A stretch of DNA of 64,000 nucleotides from Thioalkalivibrio sp. ALJT (GCF_000381825.1 NZ_KB907130.1:1-64000); one strand, 5' to 3'. Positions 24,336 through 33,280 are shown, numbered from the stretch's first letter. A program made the numbers and translations. The notes: generated from the letters alone by a model not told the origin.

Positions 24336-25613
24336 ATGCCACGAGTAGCGAAAGAACTCACAGACCTTGCGGTGAAGCGACTGGGACCGAAGCCCGGCCA
24401 GCGCCTCCCCGTGAGCTATCCGGTCGGGGGCGTCTCCGGCCTCAGTCTCCAAGTCACCCCGGCGGGCGGTAAGTCTTGGCTGTTGCGGTACACGGTCCCG
24501 GGACCGCCCGGAAGCAAGCAGAAGCGCCGCGAAGTCGGCTTGGGCGGCTACCCTACCGTGACGCTCAAGCAGGCCCGAGAGAAGGCCCGGGAGCTGCGCG
24601 AGCAACTGGCCCGAGGGACCGACCCCGTTGAGCAGCGCAAAGCCCAGCGGAGCGCGCTTGCCGCTGAGCAGGCCCGGGCGATTACCTTTGAGCAGGCGGC
24701 CTCGCAGTACATCGAAGCGAAGGGAGGCGAGTGGAAGAACGCGAAGCACCGCCAGCAGTGGGAAAATACGCTCAAGACATACGCCTTCCCGGAGCTGGGG
24801 ACCCTTCGCATCAGCGACATCGACACGCCCCACATTTTGGCCGTCCTCGAACCGATCTGGACCACCAAGACCGAAACCGCGACCCGAGTACGTCAGCGGA
24901 TGGAGGTCATTCTTGATTGGGCGACCGCAAGGAAGTACCGCGAGGGGGAGAACCCGGCCCGCTGGAAAGGCCACCTCGATACGATGTTGGCGAAGCCGAC
25001 CAAGATCAAACCGACGAAGAACCACCCCGCGCTTCCGTACCCGATGGCCGCCGACTTCATGGCCGACCTTCGGGACCGGGAAGCCCTAGCCGCCCGGGCG
25101 CTGGAGTTCGGTATCTTGACCGCTGCCCGCTCCGGGGAGGTTCGCGAGGCGTCCTGGGCGGAGTTCGACCTTGAGGGCAAAGTCTGGACGGTGCCCGCTG
25201 AGCGGATGAAGGCCGGTAAGGAACACCGGGTGCCGCTGAGCGAGGCCGCTGTTCAACTGCTCCGGGACCTCCCCCGGCTCAAGGACAATGATCTGGTGTT
25301 CCCGGCTCCGCGCGGCGGGGTCATGTCGGACCAAGCCATGAAGGCCGTTATCAAGCGGATGCACGACGCCAAAGTGAAGGCCCGGGGCAAAGGGTATCTC
25401 GACCCGAAGCAGGACAAGATCATCACCCCGCATGGCTTCCGCTCGACCTTCCGCGACTGGGCCGCAGAGGCGACCGACTACGCCAACGAAGTCGTGGAAA
25501 TGGCGCTGGCTCATACGATCAAGAACAAGGCTGAAGCCGCCTACCGCCGGGGCGATCTGTTCGAGAAGCGTCAGGGACTTATGGCCGATTGGGCGGCCTA
25601 TTGCGAGGGCTGA
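24336..25613 (+). CDS. Tyrosine recombinase, P4-type integrase
   Basis: This 425-residue integrase has an N-terminal DUF4102 arm-binding domain (LTDLAVKRLGPKPGQRLP), a SAM-like core-binding domain (about 100-200) and a catalytic domain. Catalytic residues are visible: Arg in ARSGEVREASW, HGFR in TPHGFRSTFRDW, a later His in ALAHTIKNKAEAAYRR and the Tyr in that segment. P4-type integrases insert islands at tRNA 3' ends, agreeing with the tRNA-Ser attachment sites. It lies at the left end, reading inward, 11 kb from the intact tRNA. Start is ATG at 24336. Confidence 0.95.
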   Translation: MPRVAKELTDLAVKRLGPKPGQRLPVSYPVGGVSGLSLQVTPAGGKSWLLRYTVPGPPGSKQKRREVGLGGYPTVTLKQAREKARELREQLARGTDPVEQRKAQRSALAAEQARAITFEQAASQYIEAKGGEWKNAKHRQQWENTLKTYAFPELGTLRISDIDTPHILAVLEPIWTTKTETATRVRQRMEVILDWATARKYREGENPARWKGHLDTMLAKPTKIKPTKNHPALPYPMAADFMADLRDREALAARALEFGILTAARSGEVREASWAEFDLEGKVWTVPAERMKAGKEHRVPLSEAAVQLLRDLPRLKDNDLVFPAPRGGVMSDQAMKAVIKRMHDAKVKARGKGYLDPKQDKIITPHGFRSTFRDWAAEATDYANEVVEMALAHTIKNKAEAAYRRGDLFEKRQGLMADWAAYCEG

Positions 25614-25703
25614 CCGACTATACTTTTTAGGGTAAGCGTCTGATATACAAGAAAAAAGACTTTACGGAGACGTTGCGAGCCGATACGATACTAAGCAATA
25701 CCA

Positions 25704-25845
25704 GCCCCGGGTTCCTCCGGGGCGAGGTAGCAACACAGAAATGGAGAAGAAAAGGAGCGAGCCACTGGCTCGAACTTCCCATTTCTGTGGTGAGTCATCC
25801 GGAGGGGAAGCGTTCGAGCTGTTCGATTAGGCCCGCGCTTCCCCT
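25704..25845 (+). ncRNA. Three consecutive hairpins, structured leader or small RNA
   Basis: Three stem-loops follow one another. The first is GCCCCGG/CCGGGGC (25704-25723). The second pairs CACAGAAATGG with its exact complement (25734-25744 with 25779-25789) and encloses an inner CGAGCCA/TGGCTCG stem. The third pairs AGGGGAAGCG with CGCTTCCCCT (25803-25812 with 25836-25845). None ends in a T run. They fill the gap between integrase and the AlpA-like gene and precede the replication genes. This suggests a structured control RNA, as phage P4 uses for immunity; that parallel is inference. Confidence 0.5.
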
Positions 25846-25886
25846 TCGTCGTTATGGGGCAGCGCGGACGAACAGGAACCGCTGCC

Positions 25887-26099
25887 ATGACACAAGCAAC
25901 TACACACCAACAAGAACGCCGCCAAGCCCGGCCCCGCCAAGTCGCTGAATATCTGGGCGTGAGCATCGCCACGGTATGGCGCTGGGCGTCCGAACGTCAC
26001 GACTTCCCCCGCAGCCGCAAGATCGGGCCGCGCGTGACCGTCTGGGACCTCAACGAGATTGACGCATGGGTTGACGCCCAGCAGTCGAACCAGCGTTGA
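25887..26099 (+). CDS. AlpA-family regulator / excisionase-like protein
   Basis: This 70-residue protein has the winged-helix pattern QVAEYLGVSIATVWRWASER followed by FPRSRKIGPRVTVWDLNEID. It is typical of AlpA/MerR-type DNA-binding proteins in P4-like islands. They activate or repress the integrase gene and may act in excision. The ATG at 25887 removes an upstream extension without family resemblance. It is followed 12 bp later by a small hypothetical gene. Confidence 0.88.
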   Translation: MTQATTHQQERRQARPRQVAEYLGVSIATVWRWASERHDFPRSRKIGPRVTVWDLNEIDAWVDAQQSNQR

Positions 26100-26111
26100 G
26101 GAGGCGTCCCC

Positions 26112-26480
26112 ATGAAAAGGAACAAGCAAGCACGGAAAGCCGTGCCAGAGTTCGAGCGGGCGCGCTATGTCGCTCTGATTCTTCAACTCGACCCCTCCAA
26201 GGTCTACCCGATAGGTCCCGACGCGACCGAGGAAGGCAATCAGCATCTTGTTGATTTCGTCCTCGACTACCTTGGGCGTCTGGTCGATAACGCCGCTCAG
26301 ATCAAGGCGAGGCCCGGCACCAAGCCGCCCCGCTTCTATCAGCACATGCGGACACTTCACCACTGCTGCGACGTGATGGACGGGACCGCCGAACCTCCCG
26401 CCCCGAACGAACACGGCGAGTATGAGAACACCGACGGCTACCGCTGCCCCCTGTTCCTACTGGAAGGGGGTGACGTATGA
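26112..26480 (+). CDS. Hypothetical protein of the element
   Basis: This 122-residue soluble protein is not recognised. It contains a helical middle (LVDFVLDYLGRLVDNAAQIK) and two Cys/His-containing segments, RTLHHCCDVMDG and GYRCPLFLLEG. GGAGG stands upstream of the ATG. Its stop overlaps the start of the primase-helicase by four bases (ATGA), so it is translated with the replication protein and may assist it. Confidence 0.65.
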   Translation: MKRNKQARKAVPEFERARYVALILQLDPSKVYPIGPDATEEGNQHLVDFVLDYLGRLVDNAAQIKARPGTKPPRFYQHMRTLHHCCDVMDGTAEPPAPNEHGEYENTDGYRCPLFLLEGGDV

Positions 26481-28771
26481 CCGCGATTCAACACGACACC
26501 GCCGCCGCGCTCGACTTCCTGCGCCGCTGGTCGCCTGATGCTGACTGGTGCCTGACGGCGATTATCCCCGACGGCAAGACCGAAACGGCCACCTTCAAGC
26601 CCACCGAGGAGGAGAAGGCCCGCGCGTGGATCGACGACCGGCAAGGACACAAGAACCTGTACTTTCACGTCAACGCGACTCGGGGCCGCCGCTCCTCGAA
26701 ACCCAAGAAGCCGGACATGGCCGCCTTTCGCGCGTTCCATGTGGACATCGACCCGGCGGCTGGCGAGGACTTCGAGGAGGAGCGCCAGCGGATCGCCGCG
26801 ATGCTGAGCGACAACCTGCCCGAGGGTATCCCGGCCCCGTCGGTGGTGATCGACAGCGGCGGCGGCTTCCAAGCGTTCTGGCTGCTGGCCCACCCGTTGC
26901 CCATCGACAAGCCCAGCGAGGCCGCGCCCGAACCGTGGGCCGATGGCGAAGCCTACAACCGGAGCCTTGAGCTGGCTTTCCGCGCTGACTCTTGCCACAA
27001 CTGCGACCGGCTGATGCGGCTACCGGGGACCGTGAACCTGCCCAACAAGAAGAAGGCGAGCAAGGGCCGCGTCCCGACGCTCGCCCGCCTCCTGAGCTGG
27101 GAAGGGACGCGCTATCCACTGGACCACTTCGACCGGCTGAAGGTCACGGCGAAGCCTGCCCCGTCTGCCCCCTCTGCCACACCTACGGCCAGCGGTAAGG
27201 CCGCCGCCGTACTAGACCTGGGCGACGGTATGCCGATGGGCACGGAGGAGCTACGGGAGTGGGCGGAGACGAATGGCAAAACGCTGAAGGACGCAACCTT
27301 GGCGCGGATCGCCACCGGCACCGACCCGCTCGACCCGACCAAATACCCGTCCCGGTCCGAAGCCCTGTGGGCGGTGGTCTGTGATCTGGTCCGGGCCGAT
27401 GTGGATGATGGCGTCATCTTCCGGGTCATCACCGGCCCAAACGAGATCGCCGCCAGCGTCCGCGACAAGTCCGACCCGAAGCGGTACGCGCTCGACCAGA
27501 TCGCAAAGGCCCGGGCGCTGATCGAATCGCAGCCGACATGGGACCGGGTGAACAAGGAAGGCGAGCCGCAGCCCAGCTACTGGAATACGCGGACCGCGCT
27601 ACAGCTCATGGGTGTCGAATGCCGCTATGACAAGTTCCGCGACCGGCACCTGATCGGCTCCCACGAACTACAGGAATTCAACGGGGAGTTCTCCGACCAC
27701 GCCGAACGCATCCTGCGTGATGAGATCATCCGCCGGTTCGGCTTCGACCCGGGCGATGTGAACGTGAACAAGGCGGTTCTTTCGCTGTGTACGGAAAACC
27801 GCTTTGACTCGCTGATCGACCATATCCAAGCCCTGCCGCCGTGGGATGGAACGCCGCGCCTCGATACTTGGCTGACCCGGTATCTGGGTACGGAGGAAAA
27901 CGCCTACACCCGGGAAGCCGGGGCGGCTTGGCTCATGGCCGCCATCGTGCGCGCCTTCGAGCCGGGGGCGAAGTTCGACCAGATGCTGGTGCTCATGGGG
28001 GCGCAAGGCGTCGGAAAATCGACCGCGCTGAGGATACTGGCCGGTGATGAGTTCTTCTCTGATGCTCCGTTCCTGCACGCCCGAGACGCCCGCGAAGTGC
28101 TGGAGGTGACGGCGGGGGTCTGGATTCTGGAATGCGCGGAGCTGGACGGGATCGGGAAGCGGGACGTGAACACGCTCCGCGCCACGATCACGCGCCAAGT
28201 CGATGCCGGACGCCCCGCCTATGCGCGCAGCCCCGTGACGATGCCCCGGAGGTTCGTTCTGGGCGGCACGACCAATGAGGACCGCTTCCTGCTCGACCCG
28301 GCGGGCAACCGCCGCTTCTGGCCGGTGGAAGTGACCCGGGTAGACCTCGAAGGGCTGGCCGCTGCGAGGAACCAACTGTTTGCCGAAGCGCTGGCGCGGT
28401 ATCGGGCCGGGAAGCATAGCCTGCTGCTCGGGCCGGAGGCGTCGGCCTTGGCGAAGGACGCGCAAGACCGGCGGCGGGTAGTTGATGAAGGATTCATCGA
28501 AAGCCTCGAAGGACTCCGCGAAGGTATCCAGACATGGAAGGGACAGTGGATCATCAAAACGTCGGCTATCTATGACCGGCTGGGGATGCCGACGAAGGAC
28601 CGCAACGGGGCGATGCCTCGCAAGGTCAAGGAGGCGATGACCGCGCTTGGCTGGAAGCCGGGCGGCCCTGCCCGGATCGACGGCGAGTTGTGCCGCTTCT
28701 ACGTCTGGGAAGGCGAAGGGAACCCCGGAAGTCTGACTGGTGCGGACGGCGGGAGCGGATGCCCGTTTTGA
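26477..28771 (+). CDS. Primase-helicase (RepB-like primase plus VapE domain)
   Basis: This 764-residue protein has two modules. The N-terminal part resembles RepB/archaeo-eukaryotic-type primases: FHVDIDPAAGED and VVIDSGGGFQAFWLL supply the Asp pair and the following His/Gly region. The C-terminal part (about 430-720) is a VapE/superfamily-3-like ATPase with Walker A GAQGVGKS (near 510), Walker B-like VWILECAELDG and an arginine-finger region GNRRFWPVEV. Such proteins replicate P4-like and PICI satellites. It reads straight into the iteron-rich region at 28841-29137, and a terminator follows. Confidence 0.88.
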   Translation: MTAIQHDTAAALDFLRRWSPDADWCLTAIIPDGKTETATFKPTEEEKARAWIDDRQGHKNLYFHVNATRGRRSSKPKKPDMAAFRAFHVDIDPAAGEDFEEERQRIAAMLSDNLPEGIPAPSVVIDSGGGFQAFWLLAHPLPIDKPSEAAPEPWADGEAYNRSLELAFRADSCHNCDRLMRLPGTVNLPNKKKASKGRVPTLARLLSWEGTRYPLDHFDRLKVTAKPAPSAPSATPTASGKAAAVLDLGDGMPMGTEELREWAETNGKTLKDATLARIATGTDPLDPTKYPSRSEALWAVVCDLVRADVDDGVIFRVITGPNEIAASVRDKSDPKRYALDQIAKARALIESQPTWDRVNKEGEPQPSYWNTRTALQLMGVECRYDKFRDRHLIGSHELQEFNGEFSDHAERILRDEIIRRFGFDPGDVNVNKAVLSLCTENRFDSLIDHIQALPPWDGTPRLDTWLTRYLGTEENAYTREAGAAWLMAAIVRAFEPGAKFDQMLVLMGAQGVGKSTALRILAGDEFFSDAPFLHARDAREVLEVTAGVWILECAELDGIGKRDVNTLRATITRQVDAGRPAYARSPVTMPRRFVLGGTTNEDRFLLDPAGNRRFWPVEVTRVDLEGLAAARNQLFAEALARYRAGKHSLLLGPEASALAKDAQDRRRVVDEGFIESLEGLREGIQTWKGQWIIKTSAIYDRLGMPTKDRNGAMPRKVKEAMTALGWKPGGPARIDGELCRFYVWEGEGNPGSLTGADGGSGCPF

Positions 28772-28798
28772 GCCGGATCGGGGGCGTTGGGCTGGAAT

Positions 28799-28830
28799 CG
28801 ACGGCGGGGGCAACCTCGCCGTTGCTTTTT
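28799..28830 (+). terminator. Intrinsic terminator after the primase-helicase
   Basis: ACGGCG pairs with CGCCGT across GGGGCAACCT and is followed by TGCTTTTTCT. It closes the integrase-side operon. Confidence 0.7.
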
Positions 28831-28840
28831 CTGGCCCCCC

Positions 28841-29137
28841 GTTACGCCGCCAGCGTAACGGCAGAAGTCCAAGCGGGCCGTGGGTTTCGGCTGGATTCTC
28901 AGGGGGAGCGTTACCCGTTACGCGGGTTACGGAGTTACCCCGCGCGCTTATAGGACCCCGGGAATATCGCCCAGGACGCGGGAGCGGGTACTGTTACGGC
29001 TCCTCCCGCTTCCCTAGTCTTTTACTTACTTTTCCCGTAACGGAGTAACGGAGTAATAGGGAAGCCAATAGGGACGCGGGTTCCGGTCAGTTACGCGGAC
29101 GGCCAAAACGGCGTAACCCTGCGTAACGGAGTAACGC
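28841..29137. repeat. Iteron-rich region, probable replication origin
   Basis: About a dozen copies of GTTACG / CGTAAC-type heptamers occur in both orientations. They include a perfect inverted repeat GTTACGC-5-GCGTAAC (28841-28859), a dense cluster at 28908-28938, tandem CGGAGTAA repeats at 29040-29055 and another cluster at 29111-29137. The stretch is gene-free and directly follows the replication gene, where satellite origins usually lie. Outside this gap the motif is rare in the element. Confidence 0.6.
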
Positions 29138-29298
29138 CCGACGGCTGCCGCTCCCTTTGGGCTGAAGGCCGCCCGTGCCGCCGCCCGGCTGGGCAAACCA
29201 CCAAGACCGGACCGGTTGTACAAGCCGCACCAGTTCGGCGGAGTACCCGTCCGTCCCTCCGCCACACTCCTTTGGTTTTATAGCTGGTTACGCAATAT

Positions 29299-29322
29299 TA
29301 CCCGCCTAAATACCCGCCTAAA
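29299..29322 (-). repeat. Internal inverted pair of 12-bp arm-like sites
   Basis: On the minus strand this reads TTTAGGCGGGTA twice in tandem. It matches the right-end pair at 35381-35404 almost base for base, but inverted. It lies about 70 bp before the serine recombinase. Confidence 0.6.
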
Positions 29323-29361
29323 AGGCTTCTAGGGTTGAGTTCCGGCCGCTAGAATAGATTG

Positions 29362-29379
29362 GCATATCAACCGATATGC
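29362..29379. promoter_or_regulatory. Inverted repeat before the serine recombinase
   Basis: GCATATC-AACC-GATATGC is a perfect 7-bp inverted repeat ending 11 bp before the recombinase ATG. It could be an operator or part of a resolution site. The ribosome-binding site GCGGAG follows it directly. Confidence 0.5.
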
Positions 29380-29390
29380 GGAGCGCCGAC

Positions 29391-30008
29391 ATGGCCAATC
29401 TATCCCTTTACGCCCGGGTCAGTACCGATACCGACCCGCCCCTGAGCGACCAGCTCGACCGCCTACGGGCTTGGGCCGCCTCCGAAGGCCACACCGTCGT
29501 GGGCGAGTTCACCGACGACAACCCCCGGAGCCTACAGGCGGACGCCGCGCGCCCGGCGCTGGACCGCCTCTGCCAACTCGCCTTCGACGGCAAGACGGAC
29601 ATGGTGGCCGCCGTATCCCTCGACCGCCTTGGGCGTTCGCTGAAGCACCTTTTCGGCCTCCTCCGGGAGTTCGAGACGCTGGGCGTCACCGTCTACATCG
29701 ACAACCTCGCCCTCGATACCTCGAACCCGGCAGGCCAGCAGGCGGTTTCCCTGCTCGGGGCGCTCAACGACTTCGACAAAGCAATCATGAGCGAGCGCGC
29801 CCGGCGCGGATACCGCAAGGCCCGGGCCAAGGGCAAGCGGATCGGCGCGCCCCGGCTATCGCCCAGCAAAGAGAACCGCGTTGCCGCCCTGCTACAGGCC
29901 GGAGTCTGCCCCCATCGGGTACGGACCCTGACCAACGTCGGGAAGGCCGCCATTTACCGGATTAAGAGGGACTTGGAATGCAAACCAAGCGACGTAGAAC
30001 AGCACTGA
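29391..30008 (+). CDS. Serine recombinase (resolvase/invertase family)
   Basis: This 205-residue protein begins MANLSLYARVSTDT, placing the catalytic Ser in the standard YARVST motif. It continues with VAAVSLDRLGRSLKHL and the long E helix GALNDFDKAIMSERARRG. A C-terminal helix-turn-helix (LLQAGVCPHRVRTLTNVGKAAIYRI) binds DNA. Such enzymes resolve dimers or invert DNA. The element thus has two unrelated recombinases. Its 3' end overlaps the small terminase gene by 31 bp in another frame, implying translational coupling. Confidence 0.92.
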   Translation: MANLSLYARVSTDTDPPLSDQLDRLRAWAASEGHTVVGEFTDDNPRSLQADAARPALDRLCQLAFDGKTDMVAAVSLDRLGRSLKHLFGLLREFETLGVTVYIDNLALDTSNPAGQQAVSLLGALNDFDKAIMSERARRGYRKARAKGKRIGAPRLSPSKENRVAALLQAGVCPHRVRTLTNVGKAAIYRIKRDLECKPSDVEQH

Positions 30009-30418
30009 CCAAGAAGGAGCAGGCCGCGCTTCCGGCACTCCCGTCCGAAGCCCTCGACATCGCCCGCGAACTCGCCACCGAGGGCGTGCGAGAACACACG
30101 ATCCGCCGGACCCTTGGGCTATCCCCCGCCCAGTGGAACAAGCTCAAGGAGGATGGTGAGGAAGGCGAGCTATCACCGCTGGCGCTGGCGCTCGAAGAAG
30201 GCCGCGCAGAGGGGGCCGGTGAAATCGTGGCTTTCATGAAGAACAAGATGCTGGCCGAAGGCTCCGAACGCGCCGCTGAATGGCTGGCGGATCGCGTCTT
30301 CAAGATCAACAAAGGCGACGGCAACGGCGACGACGCCCCCCGCGTCCTCATCCAGATCAACGCCGCGCTATCGCCGGAGGATTACGGGAGGGTGATCAAT
30401 GTCCAGCACGACCAATGA
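29978..30418 (+). CDS. Small terminase subunit-like protein
   Basis: This 146-residue protein has a basic N-terminus, a helix-turn-helix-like segment (VREHTIRRTLGLSPAQWNKLK) and a C-terminal part ending APRVLIQINAALSPEDYGRV. These features and its position directly before the large subunit, with a 20-bp overlap, fit a small terminase subunit that recognises packaging sites. Sequence alone does not prove it. It would decide which DNA is packaged. Confidence 0.7.
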   Translation: MQTKRRRTALTKKEQAALPALPSEALDIARELATEGVREHTIRRTLGLSPAQWNKLKEDGEEGELSPLALALEEGRAEGAGEIVAFMKNKMLAEGSERAAEWLADRVFKINKGDGNGDDAPRVLIQINAALSPEDYGRVINVQHDQ

Positions 30419-31808
30419 GGCGGTTATCCGCCCGACGCCTTTTCAGGCCGCCGTCCTGTCGGTGCCAGAGGACCACTTTCTGTTCCTGGGCGGAGGCCGG
30501 GGCGGCGGCAAGTCCTTCGCGCTCCAGCTCCTCATCCTCCGGCACTGCAACCAGTATCGCCACCGCGCCCGGGTATTGGTGACGCGCCGCCGGTTGAAGT
30601 CGCTGCTCCAGTTCGCGGAGGAGTTGCGCGGGTTACTCCGGTCGGCCTACGGCTCCGGGGTGAGCTACAACCTGAATGACAACATCTTCCGGGTCCCGAA
30701 CGGCGCAACCGTCCAGCTCACGCACTGCGAGTCGAGCGCCGCCCTACAAGACACGGTTCAGGGCATGTCCTTCTCGCTGATCGTGGTCGATGAGGCAGGC
30801 GAAGGGCCGGAGTTGCCGGTGATCGACTCGCTGGCGCTGACGCTCCGTTCCCCGGGCGTACCTCTGCGGATGGTACTGGCGGGGAACCCGGGCGGGGCGA
30901 ACCACTCCGCGCTGGCTGAGCGGTACGTCACGGGCCGGGAGCCGTTCGCGCCTTTCGAGTTCGCGGACCAGAAATGGGTCTATGCTCCTTCGACGGTGGA
31001 CGATAACCCGCACCTGCCGGACCCGTACCGGAAGAACTTTGAGGTGCTGCGCCATACCGACCCGGCTTTGTACAAGGCGCACCGCCACGGCGATTGGGCG
31101 GCCATCGTGGGCGATTACTTCGGGGGCGTGTGGTTCCCGGATCGCGCCGTGTTCGACCATCACGAGGTCCCGCCGGATATGTTCGCGACCTTGAAGCTGT
31201 CGGTTGACTGGGGGAGCGCCGCGCCTTGCGCGTCTATCTTGGGCGGACGCCTCGCCTATGACGTGCGCTTGAGCGATGACCGGGTGATGCCGCGCGGGGC
31301 TTGGGTGATCTATGACGAGCACTTCGAGTGCGACCCGAAGAACATCAGCCGGGGGACGGGCCGGACTCCCGGGCAGATCGCCCCCGCGCTCCACGCAATG
31401 GCCGCCCGTAGCCGGTGCCGCGCCCGGGGCTTGATCGACTCCGCTGCCGAGGCCCGCACGGCTGGCCGCGCCGAAGCCTCGATTGCCGACCTGTTCCGGG
31501 CCGCTGGGGTCCGGGTATCGCCCGCCCGGAAGGGGGCGCGGGTGCCCCGCTTTGAGCATCTCAAGTCGCTGATGGCCAATGGGGAGTTCTTCGTGGCCTC
31601 GCGCTGCCGGTACTGGCTGGCGACCGTCCCGGCGTTGCCCCGGGACGCGAGGAACCCGGAGGACGTGGACAGCTCCGCGAACGATCACATGCTTGACGCG
31701 ACTTCGTACCTGATCGCCGGGGCGTCGCAGGGGGCGGTACACATCAGTGATTTTGCGGGGCCGCCGCCGCGCCTTCCCGACACCGGGAACCGGGTGATTT
31801 TCATCTAA
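30399..31808 (+). CDS. Phage large terminase subunit
   Basis: This 469-residue protein has an ATPase domain with Walker A FLGGGRGGGKS (near residue 33) and Walker B LIVVDEAGE, followed by the coupling region LAGNPGG. The C-terminal nuclease domain has acidic residues in LSVDWGS, GLIDSAAEA and SANDHMLDATSYL. This is the DNA-packaging motor of tailed phages. In this element it has no capsid, portal or protease partners, so it must work on procapsids from a helper phage, or has another use. Length is normal and no frameshift is seen. Confidence 0.9.
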   Translation: MSSTTNEAVIRPTPFQAAVLSVPEDHFLFLGGGRGGGKSFALQLLILRHCNQYRHRARVLVTRRRLKSLLQFAEELRGLLRSAYGSGVSYNLNDNIFRVPNGATVQLTHCESSAALQDTVQGMSFSLIVVDEAGEGPELPVIDSLALTLRSPGVPLRMVLAGNPGGANHSALAERYVTGREPFAPFEFADQKWVYAPSTVDDNPHLPDPYRKNFEVLRHTDPALYKAHRHGDWAAIVGDYFGGVWFPDRAVFDHHEVPPDMFATLKLSVDWGSAAPCASILGGRLAYDVRLSDDRVMPRGAWVIYDEHFECDPKNISRGTGRTPGQIAPALHAMAARSRCRARGLIDSAAEARTAGRAEASIADLFRAAGVRVSPARKGARVPRFEHLKSLMANGEFFVASRCRYWLATVPALPRDARNPEDVDSSANDHMLDATSYLIAGASQGAVHISDFAGPPPRLPDTGNRVIFI

Positions 31809-31823
31809 CAGGAGGGATAGACC

Positions 31824-32087
31824 ATGCGCCGGATACTCGCCTTGGTGGTTCTGCCACTTCTCGCCACCGTAGCAGCGGCGGAACAGCCGCCCCGGTACTC
31901 CGCGTTGGATACGATCAAGCGCGCTGAAATAGGGACGTTCTCGCCAGCCCTACGGCAGGCCGCCGAAAAGCCCGCCCGGGAGCCGGTGCGGGCGGATCGC
32001 CGCCGGGCCTTCGAGCCGCGTTGGGGCGTGGTGTGTCGTCCCAATCCGGCGGAGCCAGGAGCGCTGGTCTGTGACCCTAAAAAGTAA
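31824..32087 (+). CDS. Small secreted protein of the element
   Basis: This 87-residue protein has a clear signal peptide (MRRILALVVLPLLATVAAAE). The mature part of about 67 residues is basic and Arg/Pro-rich, with two cysteines near the end (VVCRPNPAEPGALVC) that could form a disulfide. AGGAGGGA precedes the ATG, 15 bp after the terminase stop. Function is unknown; it is an accessory cargo candidate. Confidence 0.65.
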   Translation: MRRILALVVLPLLATVAAAEQPPRYSALDTIKRAEIGTFSPALRQAAEKPAREPVRADRRRAFEPRWGVVCRPNPAEPGALVCDPKK

Positions 32088-32096
32088 AGTAACCTA

Positions 32097-32124
32097 TTGA
32101 TTCAACAAGTTTTTCCAGTAGACT
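32097..32124 (+). promoter_or_regulatory. Probable promoter for the gene at 32266
   Basis: TTGATT (32097-32102) and TAGACT (32119-32124) are spaced 16 bp apart in an AT-rich patch. The transcript would have a leader of about 135 bases. Confidence 0.45.
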
Positions 32125-32265
32125 GCGCCACACCCCGCCAGCTATTCTCCCCGGTAACGTGACGCGATACCGCGCGCCACTGAAGGCCGGGAACAGCCCC
32201 CGCTACTGAGTATCAAGGGCAAGACCTCCCGGAATCGTGATGAAACTGGTTTGAGGAACAGCCCC

Positions 32266-33039
32266 ATGCCCAATACGCCGAACACCGCCAAGAAGCGCAT
32301 CGACTTCGACAACGTCCCGACCGGGGTGAGCCTGAGCGAGGACAACGTACAACGTCTGAGTGACCGCGCGACCGAAACCGCGACCGCTTTCCACCGGAAG
32401 TTGGACAAGCTCCAAGCGACCTTTGCCGAGGCCCGGGACCGCTATTCCCGCGACGCCGAAGCGATGATTGCCGACGCCAGCCCCGAGGACCGGAGCGCCG
32501 CCCGCGCCTTCGCCAAGAAGAACGCCGCCAACAAAATTGCTGAACTTCGCCGCTCCCTGATCTCCAATTCCGAAGGCGAGCGCGCCGAACTCCTACGCGC
32601 CCTGAAAACCTATTCCGATGAAGCCGAAGCCGTTGCCGCCGTCTGCGTGACGCCCGCGATGATGCTGGGGCGCGTTGCCTTGGGCGAGCCGAAGCGGACC
32701 CAATACCAGCAGCAGCTCGAAGGAGCCGGGCCGGTCGAACTCGAAACCGCCGCCCGTCAGGCCGTCATGTCCGGGGATGTGGTGTTGGCCGCCGCCGTTG
32801 CGACGGTGATCGACCGCCGTACCCGGGACCGCCGCCCGTTCCCGGTAGCGGACCTGGCCGAACGCGTGATGGGCGAGGTACACGACCGCGTGAATGCGAA
32901 AATCGAAGGCGTCCGGCTGGCCTACAAGACCGCCGTTGCCGCTGATCGGGAGTTCGTGCGCGGCAAGGCCGATCCGCTGATGAACCTTTCCCTTGCCCTG
33001 AGCCGTCAGGCCGCCGCCGAAGCGGAGGGCGAGGAGTAA
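32266..33039 (+). CDS. Hypothetical helical protein of the element
   Basis: This 257-residue soluble protein is almost entirely alpha-helical by composition (Ala, Glu, Arg, Lys), with probable coiled coil at 25-110. No catalytic motif or family is recognised. The ATG at 32266 fits the start of the charged sequence. It has its own probable promoter at 32097-32124 and a terminator at 33153-33175. A helical protein after terminase genes could be a scaffold-like or capsid-remodelling factor; that is speculation. Confidence 0.6.
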   Translation: MPNTPNTAKKRIDFDNVPTGVSLSEDNVQRLSDRATETATAFHRKLDKLQATFAEARDRYSRDAEAMIADASPEDRSAARAFAKKNAANKIAELRRSLISNSEGERAELLRALKTYSDEAEAVAAVCVTPAMMLGRVALGEPKRTQYQQQLEGAGPVELETAARQAVMSGDVVLAAAVATVIDRRTRDRRPFPVADLAERVMGEVHDRVNAKIEGVRLAYKTAVAADREFVRGKADPLMNLSLALSRQAAAEAEGEE

Positions 33040-33152
33040 CCGAACACTTGTGGTGGGTGTGCCCAGAGGTCGCGCGCCGTGATGGCGCGCCTTAGCCCTC
33101 GCGAAGTCGAAAGCCCGGGAGCGTCGTCACGCCGCTATCCTCACCCGGGCCG

Positions 33153-33175
33153 GAGGCTTCCGGGGGCTTCTTTTT
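33153..33175 (+). terminator. Terminator after the helical-protein gene
   Basis: GAGGC pairs with GCTTC across eight bases and is followed by TTTTT. A separate GCGCGCC/GGCGCGC hairpin lies at 33072-33090. Confidence 0.5.
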
Positions 33176-33280
33176 GCTCATAAGGCAGACGAAGGTAGAA
33201 CCGAGGCTTGATCCCAAGGATAATAGCGGTCAAACATCCATACAAGAAATGGCGAAAATTCATATACATGGGCGAAAACT

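Noticed and set aside
28841-29137. CRISPR array
   Set aside because: The repeats are short, irregularly spaced and in both orientations, with no uniform spacers.
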